From Nitrososphaeraceae archaeon (GTDB lineage Archaea > Thermoproteota > Nitrososphaeria > Nitrososphaerales > Nitrososphaeraceae), in the NCBI GenBank assembly GCA_025936955.1, contig JAICSL010000157.1, forward strand, positions 1 to 5,050: 5,050 nucleotides of DNA. The letters run 5' to 3'. Under the pieces are notes generated by a model. It ran no database searches. It saw only the letters and a list, made by a program, of their open reading frames with translations, and was not told the DNA's origin. A program made the position numbers and the translations under genes. Below, one piece after another: positions 1-4,794 of the stretch. Positions within the stretch are counted from its first letter, which is position 1. Each line of letters opens with the position of its first letter.

Positions 1-576
1 ATTATCAGTGAAACCCCAAAAAAAGAAGACCCAATTTTTAATAGAGTACACAATTTTCTAATTGGAAATAATGGTGTTGCATGCAATAGCGCTGTTAATT
101 ACTTGAAAAAAAATGGATTAAATTCCATAACCTTGGGTTCACATTATGATGGTGAATCAAGGGTTTTTGGGGCGTTGCTCTCAAAGCTAGCCTATGATTT
201 TGTTGGAATATCTAAATCGTTTGCTTTTGTTTTGGGTGGAGAAACAACTGTGGAAATAAAAAACGCAGGTAAGAATGCAAAAGGTGGAAGAAACCAAGAA
301 GCAATATTAACAGCCTTACTAACCTCAAAAATTCGAGCAAATGTTGATATTACTATTGCCTGTGTAGGAACTGATGGAATAGACGGAAACTCGGATGCAG
401 CGGGAGGAGTTATTACTCCTACTACAAAGAATATTTCTAAAAGTAAAAAGGTAAATATAATAAAATACATCCAAGACCATAACAGTCATTCAGCTCTAAA
501 AAGATTGAATTCACAGATAATTACTGGCTTAACGGGAACCAACGTGAATGACATTTCGATAATTTGTAGAGTATAG
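1..576 (+). CDS. Glycerate 2-kinase (MOFRL family), C-terminal part
   Basis: The frame is open from the first base of the window, so the gene starts upstream and only the last 191 codons are present; the ATG at 103 is internal. Family members phosphorylate D-glycerate with ATP to 2-phosphoglycerate in the cytoplasm, feeding lower glycolysis/gluconeogenesis. Visible family signatures, numbered from the window start, are LIGNN (20-24), GGETTV (79-84), GGRNQEAIL (95-103), GTDGIDGNSDAAGG (123-136) and TGLTGTNVNDI (175-185). The last four are the hallmark blocks of the MOFRL domain of type-2 glycerate kinases, and the C-terminus ends just after TGTNVND as usual, so the 3' end looks intact. The frame has no internal stops. 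Whether the missing N-terminal DUF4147 part is intact cannot be judged. The next gene is convergent, so there is no downstream operon partner. The family call is secure; substrate specificity is inferred. Confidence 0.93.
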   Translation: MISETPKKEDPIFNRVHNFLIGNNGVACNSAVNYLKKNGLNSITLGSHYDGESRVFGALLSKLAYDFVGISKSFAFVLGGETTVEIKNAGKNAKGGRNQEAILTALLTSKIRANVDITIACVGTDGIDGNSDAAGGVITPTTKNISKSKKVNIIKYIQDHNSHSALKRLNSQIITGLTGTNVNDISIICRV

Positions 577-803
577 CATTGAAAACTTTCTAAATTATCA
601 CGAATGCTTTAGGGTACTTATAATTTAAATCAAATTTACAGGTAGGTTACAGCTTACTAGGATTATTCTATAGGCTTCAAGTGTTTTAATTTATCCATTC
701 TGGATATTCTTGACGGCTTAGGTCAACAAGACTGATTGTCATAAAAGCTAATCGTCTAGAAAAAATATGGAGGAATGCTTCTCATTGATTTGATGCCCCA
801 CGT

Positions 804-1229
804 TCAGGGTGCATTAGGAAAACTAACAATGACCTTCTGTGCTATGTGTGCGATGCAATAGTCTTTCCAACAGACACTATTTCCCTGTAGCTGCTCATTG
901 CCTGTCATAAATGCACTTTGTCCCATTATGGTTTCAAGTATACTACTAGTTGTTTGGTTTATAGCTGCCTGGCCATGAGCAATTGTCTTTTGAGTTCCGG
1001 TGTTCTGATCTATCACTATTGTGGTTTTATTACCATTGTTCGTTATTTGATTTAGACTTTTTGTTATATCCTTTTCAGTAGGTTGAATTGTGCTAGTCTT
1101 TACGTCCTTGCTTACTGCTTGGCTGGATGTTGGCGTACTTTGCGCAAACGCTACCGGAAGAATGCCAATTGCTGAAAATAGAAGGCACATCACCCCTCCT
1201 GCTACCGTGTATTTAGAATATTTAATCAT
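804..1229 (-). CDS. Small exported protein of unknown function
   Basis: This 141-residue protein has no recognised family. Residues 1-29 form a textbook signal peptide: K3 and K6 precede a hydrophobic stretch at about 8-27, and AFA at 27-29 suggests cleavage before Q30. The predicted mature protein has about 112 residues and begins with a Ser/Thr/Gln-rich linker (30-50). It then has a polar region with two N-glycosylation sequons (N67-K-T and N91-Q-T) and a C-terminal segment with C120 and C125 in a VCWKDYC context. That pair could form a disulfide or bind metal. The lack of a further membrane segment suggests release outside the cell or loose attachment to the surface. The ATG at 1229 is chosen because it precedes the signal peptide directly; M14 would truncate it. 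There is no Shine-Dalgarno sequence, and a TATA-like box lies about 30 nt upstream. The gene is divergent from the DedA-like gene. The export call is fairly sure; the function is unknown. Confidence 0.75.
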   Translation of the reverse strand: MIKYSKYTVAGGVMCLLFSAIGILPVAFAQSTPTSSQAVSKDVKTSTIQPTEKDITKSLNQITNNGNKTTIVIDQNTGTQKTIAHGQAAINQTTSSILETIMGQSAFMTGNEQLQGNSVCWKDYCIAHIAQKVIVSFPNAP

Positions 1230-1254
1230 GCTTTCTAGAGTTTAGAAGGTAATA

Positions 1255-1264
1255 TCTTTAATAA
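1255..1264 (-). promoter_or_regulatory. Candidate TATA box for the small exported protein gene
   Basis: Read on the minus strand this is TTATTAAAGA, centred about 30 nt before the ATG at 1229. That spacing would give a transcript with almost no leader, consistent with the absence of a Shine-Dalgarno site. A second AT-rich candidate, TATAAATT (1294-1301, minus), would give a leader of about 40 nt and cannot be excluded. Confidence 0.35.
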
Positions 1265-1323
1265 GAGATGTGTAATATTATTATGTAATTTGTAATTTAT
1301 ATTGAGTCACATTTCGAGAAGAA

Positions 1324-1330
1324 TTTATAC
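1324..1330 (+). promoter_or_regulatory. Candidate BRE/TATA element upstream of the DedA-like gene
   Basis: TTTATAC is preceded by the purine-rich GAGAAGAA, which resembles an archaeal BRE-TATA pair on the plus strand. It lies about 150 nt before the ATG at 1480, so it would produce a leader of roughly 125 nt, long for this kind of archaeon. No better TATA box is obvious closer to the start. The assignment is tentative. Confidence 0.25.
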
Positions 1331-1479
1331 TGGTGTATTAGCCGAGAAAACGAAAGCAATTGAATAATCCTGATAAAAATAGCAAATCCCTCTGAGTTCG
1401 TCAACTATTAGCAGTTCTTAGAATACTGTTAGGGCATAAAGTCATAAATGGCATCTTAAAGAACAGTAACGTTCTGTGC

Positions 1480-2091
1480 ATGCTTGGTGATTTAGTCGAA
1501 GTTTGGTCGTACGCAGCAATTTTGTTAATCCTCGTCGGTATAAATACAGTTCCACTATTTATGCCACCAAGCTGGATAGTACTTTCAACTATCTATTTAG
1601 CATATCCATTCTTAAATCCATTTTATCTAGCTCTAATAGGCGCAACCGGTGCTACCGCAGGAAGATTTGTCCTAACCCATATTAGTTCATTATCGAGAAG
1701 GATTATAGGCGAGAAAAGAAAAACAAGTCTGGGAACAATTGAGCAATACCTGAGCAGGAAGAAATACGCCTATTTCTTACTTTCATTAATATTTGCTATC
1801 GGGCCTCTGCCTAGCAACTTGTTATTTATTACTTTTGGTATCATGAAGGTTAGAACATTTGAAATATTCCTGGGCTTTTGGATAGGGAGGCTCATCTCTT
1901 ATTTTCTGTTGATATCACTTACTCCCTTCGCATTCAAACCATTTATTAAACTCTTTTCAAGTAATTTCTTAGGGATTATTATAATCGATACAATTGGGGT
2001 TATTTCTGTTGTTGCATTTGCTTCTGTAGACTGGCAAAAATTAATTATTGAGAGGAAGGTAAAATTCATTAGACCTAAATTCAGGGTTTAG
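1480..2091 (+). CDS. DedA/VTT-family (SNARE-associated-like) membrane protein
   Basis: This 203-residue integral membrane protein appears to belong to the VTT/DedA superfamily, whose members act in membrane homeostasis and lipid or small-molecule transport; some bacterial DedA proteins move undecaprenyl phosphate. Hydrophobic segments lie at about 8-26, 31-57, 97-121, 126-150 and 162-183. Family-like features are the Gly-rich GATGATAGR (54-62) after the first re-entrant-like region, a charged loop (72-96, rich in R and K), then FAIGPLPSN (105-113), a long ITFGIMKV turn (117-124) and FWIGRLISY (133-141). The Pro-containing GPLPSN sits where classical DedA proteins have an R-x-x-PG-x-R motif, so this is a diverged archaeal version and the classical arginines are not conserved. 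The C-terminus (185-203) is basic and probably cytoplasmic. No Shine-Dalgarno sequence precedes the ATG; the frame stays open upstream to 1396 but offers no ATG, GTG or TTG. The family call is good; the substrate is unknown. Confidence 0.8.
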   Translation: MLGDLVEVWSYAAILLILVGINTVPLFMPPSWIVLSTIYLAYPFLNPFYLALIGATGATAGRFVLTHISSLSRRIIGEKRKTSLGTIEQYLSRKKYAYFLLSLIFAIGPLPSNLLFITFGIMKVRTFEIFLGFWIGRLISYFLLISLTPFAFKPFIKLFSSNFLGIIIIDTIGVISVVAFASVDWQKLIIERKVKFIRPKFRV

Positions 2092-2250
2092 AAAATGCGG
2101 GATTTCAACCTACGGCGGAGACATACCTACAATTTACGAGTTTACGAAATGAAAAGCAAAGTAGGACCAAAAGATAATTCAGCCATTGCTAATTCTCAGA
2201 CATTGTAAATATCATTCTATTTTCTATGTCAAGTAAATGCGATCATATCC

Positions 2251-2255
2251 TTTTT
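2251..2255 (+). terminator. Candidate oligo-T terminator after the DedA-like gene
   Basis: A T5 tract on the plus strand lies 160 nt after the stop codon and just before the end of the convergent gene. Archaeal RNA polymerase can terminate at short oligo-T tracts without a hairpin. The rest of the 172-nt convergent spacer (2092-2263) shows no RNA gene or repeat. The distance makes this a weak call. Confidence 0.25.
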
Positions 2256-2263
2256 GGAAGACA

Positions 2264-3481
2264 TTAGCCGAGACGGTTTTCTTCTGATAACCTATCTTTA
2301 CTGCTTGTTTGCTTCTCATTAAGTTGAGGTCGTGAATGGGTTTCTGGAAGCTCGGATTCAAAGTTTCGTGGAAGTTGTTGCATATCTTCTACACCAACAA
2401 CAGGCCGGGGTACAGAATCCTTTAGCCTAATAGACATATCCCTACGTGCAATTATTAACTGACGTTGCTGGTCTATAAGCTTTAGGAAGCCTGTGTAGAT
2501 CTGTTCTTGCTCTGTAAATGTCCTTGTTCTAATTTCTGATAACACATTCTCAAATGAGTCAGTAAATTGCATTGCCAAATCGCCCATTTTTGATATTTTT
2601 TCAGCATCGGCCTCTGCTCGTTTTTCTTCTGCAGTATGTTGTATCTCTTTCACTTTCTTCTCTGCTACTCTTGCCCCCGCAAAGATAATCTCTTTAAGTT
2701 CGATTGCTGCCCGCTTGACCTTTCTAACGATCTCTGACTCATCCTCAACATAGTTTTGCTGTGTAGATACCTGCGTTGTTGTAAACCTAGGATTTTTTGC
2801 AAGCTGCTCTCCTTCATTTATTAAGGCATCGGCACGCGTAGTTTGCTGATTATAGTCTACATTTCCCACTTGCCCATGAATACCTTCTGTTGAACGTGAT
2901 TCATGAGAGATACGAAGTATTTTCTCTTCTGAATCCCTTGGACTATTTCCCTCCGGAAGAGGAGCGTCCCTATCCATTTTGAACTTTGAATACTCTTCTT
3001 TATTAACAATGGCCAGACCTCCATCCAATATAACCTTAGATTTAGGAATATCGTACCTTAAATTTTCTCTATCACTAAAAACCACAATTAAATCATCTGT
3101 TTCTTTCGCAATCCGGCCAATTAGTATCTTATCTTCTGTCATAACTGATTTGTTAAAAAGACTACTTGGGTATTTCCCTTCAAAACTGCCAAGATCTTCG
3201 TCTGTTGTAGGATGTTTTGAAAGAGTTTGCATCTTCGAAATATTCTCCGCTGCTATTTGTTCTTCTGCATCCGCTTGTTTCTCGTCCATAGACTGTTGTA
3301 ATTCTCTCATCTTTTTCTCTGCGGATTTAGTACCATGTTGCAAAACTTCTCTGAGTTCTTTGGCAGTCCCTCTTAGCTTTTCATTAGTCGTGCCTTTTAT
3401 TTTCTTGACAAGTTCGGTTTTCTTATCATTATCATGTTCAGTATTATCGATATCATTTGTACTATTTTCCCTATTTGTCAT
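2264..3481 (-). CDS. PRC-barrel-like domain protein with duplicated charged helical module
   Basis: This 405-residue hydrophilic protein has no signal peptide or membrane segment, so it is probably cytoplasmic. I do not recognise it as a named protein. In order it has: a polar N-terminus rich in D, N, E and K (1-30); a charged helical module (about 36-88) containing ELREVLQHGTKSAEKKMREL; a small beta domain (about 99-165) with LFNKSVMTEDKILIGRI, YDIPKSKV and the end NKEE, which resembles a PRC-barrel or DUF2171-type domain; a polar linker (170-245); a second copy of the helical module (255-303, ELKEIIFAGARVAEKKVKEI); another helical stretch (305-352), probably coiled coil; and a disordered Pro/Ser/Glu-rich tail (355-405). 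The ATG at 3481 is the first in frame after AT-rich promoter-like DNA. The divergent gene at 3648 carries a related barrel, which suggests shared ancestry and possibly a shared role. PRC barrels often mediate protein contacts or RNA-processing scaffolds, but no function is evident here. Confidence 0.78.
   Translation of the reverse strand: MTNRENSTNDIDNTEHDNDKKTELVKKIKGTTNEKLRGTAKELREVLQHGTKSAEKKMRELQQSMDEKQADAEEQIAAENISKMQTLSKHPTTDEDLGSFEGKYPSSLFNKSVMTEDKILIGRIAKETDDLIVVFSDRENLRYDIPKSKVILDGGLAIVNKEEYSKFKMDRDAPLPEGNSPRDSEEKILRISHESRSTEGIHGQVGNVDYNQQTTRADALINEGEQLAKNPRFTTTQVSTQQNYVEDESEIVRKVKRAAIELKEIIFAGARVAEKKVKEIQHTAEEKRAEADAEKISKMGDLAMQFTDSFENVLSEIRTRTFTEQEQIYTGFLKLIDQQRQLIIARRDMSIRLKDSVPRPVVGVEDMQQLPRNFESELPETHSRPQLNEKQTSSKDRLSEENRLG
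2585..2719 (-). repeat. Helical module copy B (residues 255-299 of the 405-aa protein)
   Basis: This encodes the second copy of the charged helical module. Aligned without gaps to copy A (residues 36-71 against 255-290), 14 of 36 residues are identical, including E, L, E, G, AEKK, E, Q, EK and A, and most of the others are conservative changes. Both copies end in ISKM, but copy B lacks four residues just before it. The similarity is at protein level only, so the duplication is old. Confidence 0.8.
2987..3187 (-). other. PRC-barrel-like domain of the 405-aa protein (residues 99-165)
   Basis: This segment encodes a compact domain with alternating short hydrophobic strands: IGRIAKE, LIVVFS, LRYDIPKS and GLAIVNKEE. 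The pattern K-x(3)-T-x-D-x(4)-G-x-I followed by IPK, DG and NKE also occurs in the divergent neighbour at 3678-3872. The assignment to PRC-barrel or DUF2171-like folds rests on this strand pattern and the IPK...DG...V signature, not on a database hit. Confidence 0.6.
3230..3376 (-). repeat. Helical module copy A (residues 36-84 of the 405-aa protein)
   Basis: This is the first copy of the charged helical module, N-terminal to the barrel-like domain. Key shared positions with copy B are E42, L43, E45, G50, A54-K57 (AEKK), E60, Q62, E67, K68 and A70, followed by I81-M84 (ISKM). The heptad-like spacing of hydrophobic residues suggests an amphipathic or coiled-coil helix. Confidence 0.8.
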
Positions 3482-3505
3482 TACATAATTTAATATGACT
3501 TTTTA

Positions 3506-3516
3506 GAATAAATGAA
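3506..3516 (-). promoter_or_regulatory. Candidate TATA-like element for the 405-aa protein gene
   Basis: On the minus strand this reads ATTCATTTATT, centred about 30 nt before the ATG at 3481, the spacing expected for a transcript with a very short leader. The match to a TATA box is weak. Nearby AT-rich DNA (3485-3495, and 3521-3528, which reads TTTTTTAA on the minus strand) offers alternatives. Confidence 0.3.
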
Positions 3517-3547
3517 TTTGTTAAAAAACTAGCCTAATTTTTTAAGC

Positions 3548-3571
3548 CCGTGATAACGGATATTGCTATCC
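3548..3571. promoter_or_regulatory. Two overlapping inverted repeats in the divergent promoter region
   Basis: CCGTGATAACGG (3548-3559) is an inverted repeat with 4-bp arms and GATA between them. GGATATTGCTATCC (3558-3571) is a second one with 5-bp arms and TTGC between them. They share the GG at 3558-3559. This is the most GC-containing patch in an otherwise AT-rich 166-nt spacer, and it lies upstream of the presumed core promoters of both divergent genes, a reasonable place for an operator. The sites are seen directly; regulatory function is inferred. Confidence 0.35.
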
Positions 3572-3614
3572 CGGTAATTAATATAAAGTTATAATCTAAC
3601 ATTCTTCTTTAATC

Positions 3615-3622
3615 ATTATATG
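3615..3622 (+). promoter_or_regulatory. Candidate TATA box for the 143-aa barrel protein gene
   Basis: ATTATATG is centred about 29 nt before the ATG at 3648, which would give a nearly leaderless transcript. A second TATA-like sequence, AATATAAA (about 3580-3587), would give a leader of about 38 nt. No Shine-Dalgarno sequence precedes the start, which fits the leaderless option. Confidence 0.45.
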
Positions 3623-3647
3623 TTATAGTTAGCTGATAAGAATACTA

Positions 3648-4079
3648 ATGGCATCTAACAGCGAGGGACCTACCATAATGTGGGGTACACTTAAAGGAAA
3701 AGAGATAAAAACCAATGATGGCAAAGATGTCGGAGAAATTAAGGAAATATCGCAGAATTATCTCCGGGTAGAAAAAGGGAGTATTAACAAAGAAAAATTC
3801 TGGATACCAAAATATCTTGCTGACGCGTTTGATGGTAAAACATTATGGCTTTTGATAAACAAGGAGGACTTGTTTTCCCGCTATCTCTATGGATCTGAAC
3901 CTCCGTCTGACCAGTATTCTAAAGAATTCGACACTTTCAGGCAATCGCCCTACGGAAAAAAAGCTACTTTTCTAGACGATTCCGGTAAAAATGTTAGACT
4001 AAAAGAAAATAAAGAAACACATACGTCAACCACCGACGACACATCTGACGAGTACAAGAATATCAGAGACGCTACCTAA
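3648..4079 (+). CDS. Small PRC-barrel-like domain protein
   Basis: This 143-residue soluble protein has no signal peptide or membrane helix. Residues 11-75 form a small beta domain: LKGKEIKTNDGKDVGEI (15-31), a strand around YLRVEKG (38-44), KFWIPKYLADAFDGK (50-64), LWLLINKED (66-74). This matches the general PRC-barrel/DUF2171 pattern of a short 'G/K-x-x-I-x-T-x-DG-x-x-V/I-G' opening, a central 'IP' strand and a closing 'DG...L' strand. The tail (76-143) is polar, with an aromatic/Pro stretch (YLYGSEPPSDQY) and a Thr/Asp-rich end, probably disordered. It aligns to residues 108-163 of the divergent 405-aa protein through L, K, T, D, G, I, IPK, DG and NKE. The ATG at 3648 is preferred for its TATA spacing, although M11 at 3678 would keep the whole domain. 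The heme A synthase gene follows after 68 nt with its own TATA box, so co-transcription is possible but not required. The cellular role is unknown. Confidence 0.75.
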   Translation: MASNSEGPTIMWGTLKGKEIKTNDGKDVGEIKEISQNYLRVEKGSINKEKFWIPKYLADAFDGKTLWLLINKEDLFSRYLYGSEPPSDQYSKEFDTFRQSPYGKKATFLDDSGKNVRLKENKETHTSTTDDTSDEYKNIRDAT

Positions 4080-4112
4080 TACAGCATGCAAGCAAAACCA
4101 AAATGTGTAACT

Positions 4113-4121
4113 AAATATATA
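4113..4121 (+). promoter_or_regulatory. TATA box for the heme A synthase gene
   Basis: AAATATATA is a strong archaeal-type TATA box centred about 31 nt before the ATG at 4148, predicting a start of transcription within a few bases of the start codon. No Shine-Dalgarno site is present, as expected for a leaderless mRNA. It suggests the gene can be transcribed independently of the upstream barrel-protein gene. Confidence 0.6.
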
Positions 4122-4147
4122 GATAAATCAATTAAGTCATATCTTAA

Positions 4148-4594
4148 ATGAGTATAGGACATCTTCTTCCAGATAGGATGATCCTGATCTCCTTTTTACC
4201 ACTGCCATTAATTTTTAGCACGATGTTGATCGGCGTATATATTACTGCTTCTCATCAGGGACTTTCATGTCCAGGATGGCCATTATGTCCAAATGGATTT
4301 CAATTCCCCATCCCAAAATATTTCTTTGAAAACCTCCACAGATTGATGGTTCTCATTACATTTATTGCGATAATAGCAGTAACTATTCATTCGATAATAA
4401 AAGTAAATAAAGCCCGAGAGACATCCATTGCTGCGAGCTCTATTATCTCAGTACAAATTCTACTGGGCATCTTGATTATCAATACAAAGCTGAACCCATT
4501 GGTAGTTGCAGCTCATTTATCAATAGGCGTTTTATTATTTGGCATGATGTTGATCACCTTTTTATCATACTATAATTTAGAAAAATATGTATAA
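4148..4594 (+). CDS. ctaA: Compact (half-size) heme A synthase, CtaA/Cox15 family
   Basis: CtaA/Cox15 oxidises the C8 methyl of haem O to give haem A, the cofactor of aa3-type terminal oxidases, in the cytoplasmic membrane. This protein has only 148 residues and four predicted helices (about 13-33, 63-85, 95-111, 117-140). The usual bacterial enzyme has about 300 residues and eight helices, built as two tandem four-helix halves. Visible family features are GVYITASHQGLSCPGWPLC (29-47), with the cysteine pair C41/C47 in the extracytoplasmic loop; the ExxH motif E61-N-L-H64 followed by R65 at the start of helix 2; QILLGILIINTKL (103-115); and H123 in AAHLSIG at helix 4. H64 and H123 are the expected haem-ligand pair. 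Compact versions of this type are known from archaea such as Aeropyrum and may work as oligomers. The frame ends normally, so this is not a truncated gene. The oxidase genes themselves are not in the window. It converges with 23S rRNA. Confidence 0.88.
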   Translation: MSIGHLLPDRMILISFLPLPLIFSTMLIGVYITASHQGLSCPGWPLCPNGFQFPIPKYFFENLHRLMVLITFIAIIAVTIHSIIKVNKARETSIAASSIISVQILLGILIINTKLNPLVVAAHLSIGVLLFGMMLITFLSYYNLEKYV

Positions 4595-4647
4595 TTCCTT
4601 ATCTGTGAAAATATCATATTATAACTATATCTAATAACAAATGTTTA

Positions 4648-4699
4648 GGACAAAATAGGTTTGGACAAAAAGACGAGTCGGTCATGCAAGGACCAAAAA
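4648..4699 (-). terminator. Candidate multi-tract terminator downstream of 23S rRNA
   Basis: Reading the minus strand away from the rRNA, there are three T-tracts in a near-identical setting: CTTTTTGGTCC (4690-4700), CTTTTTGTCC (4663-4672, with a one-base variation at its edge) and TTTTGTCC (4648-4655). Between the first two is a small inverted repeat, GGTC...GACC (4680-4694). Archaeal polymerases stop at oligo-T runs, and repeated tracts are common after highly transcribed genes. The tracts lie about 95-145 nt after the estimated 23S end. Function is inferred from position and composition. Confidence 0.45.
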
Positions 4700-4752
4700 G
4701 CAAGTTGACACTTTTCCAATGTTTTTAACGTGTTAAGACTAGTTCAAGTATT

Positions 4753-4774
4753 TCTACTGATTGCTGCAATTAGA
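4753..4774 (-). other. Predicted hairpin just after the 23S 3' end
   Basis: On the minus strand the order TCTA-ATTG-CAG-CAAT-CAG-TAGA allows an eight-base-pair stem (TCTA with TAGA, ATTG with CAAT), a CAG loop and a three-base CAG bulge on one side. It lies about 20 nt past the estimated 3' end of 23S rRNA, in the expected 3' trailer of the precursor. It might affect processing or termination; this is inference from a short structure only. Confidence 0.3.
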
Positions 4775-4794
4775 TTACAACAAATATCCAGTTA

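Noticed and set aside
192..470. Minus-strand open frame of 92 codons
   Set aside because: It lies wholly antisense to the conserved MOFRL motifs of the glycerate kinase, which is clearly the real gene.
615..632. TATA-like sequence (TTATAATTTAAA) after the glycerate kinase gene
   Set aside because: No plus-strand gene or structured RNA follows it; the 227-nt spacer 577-803 is simply AT-rich and I see nothing else in it.
775..861. Small plus-strand ORF of 28 codons preceded by GGAGG
   Set aside because: The GGAGG is only one base from the ATG, the ORF runs antisense into the end of the exported-protein gene, and the peptide has no recognisable feature.
1503..1685. Second plus-strand frame of 60 codons inside the DedA-like gene
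   Set aside because: It overlaps a conserved membrane-protein frame and has no family features.
2098..2111. tRNA-like 3' end on the minus strand (GGTTGAAATCCCGC)
   Set aside because: It resembles a T-arm plus acceptor, but the TTG replaces the invariant TTC, the T-stem would contain a mismatch, and no D-arm or anticodon arm is found upstream of it.
1338..2273. The 11-base word ATTAGCCGAGA occurs at 1338 and 2263
   Set aside because: A few 11-base matches are expected by chance in a window of this size; flanking bases are unrelated.
2979..3488. Plus-strand open frame of 169 codons opposite the 405-aa protein gene
   Set aside because: It is the antisense shadow of the barrel/helical protein gene; its Ser/Leu/Phe-rich composition is what the complement of a Glu/Lys/Asp-rich gene gives, and it has no promoter of its own.
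4595..4794. Possible 5S rRNA or tRNA after the 23S gene
   Set aside because: Reading the minus strand from the 23S end to the heme A synthase stop shows no 5S-like block and no GGTTCRA T-arm.
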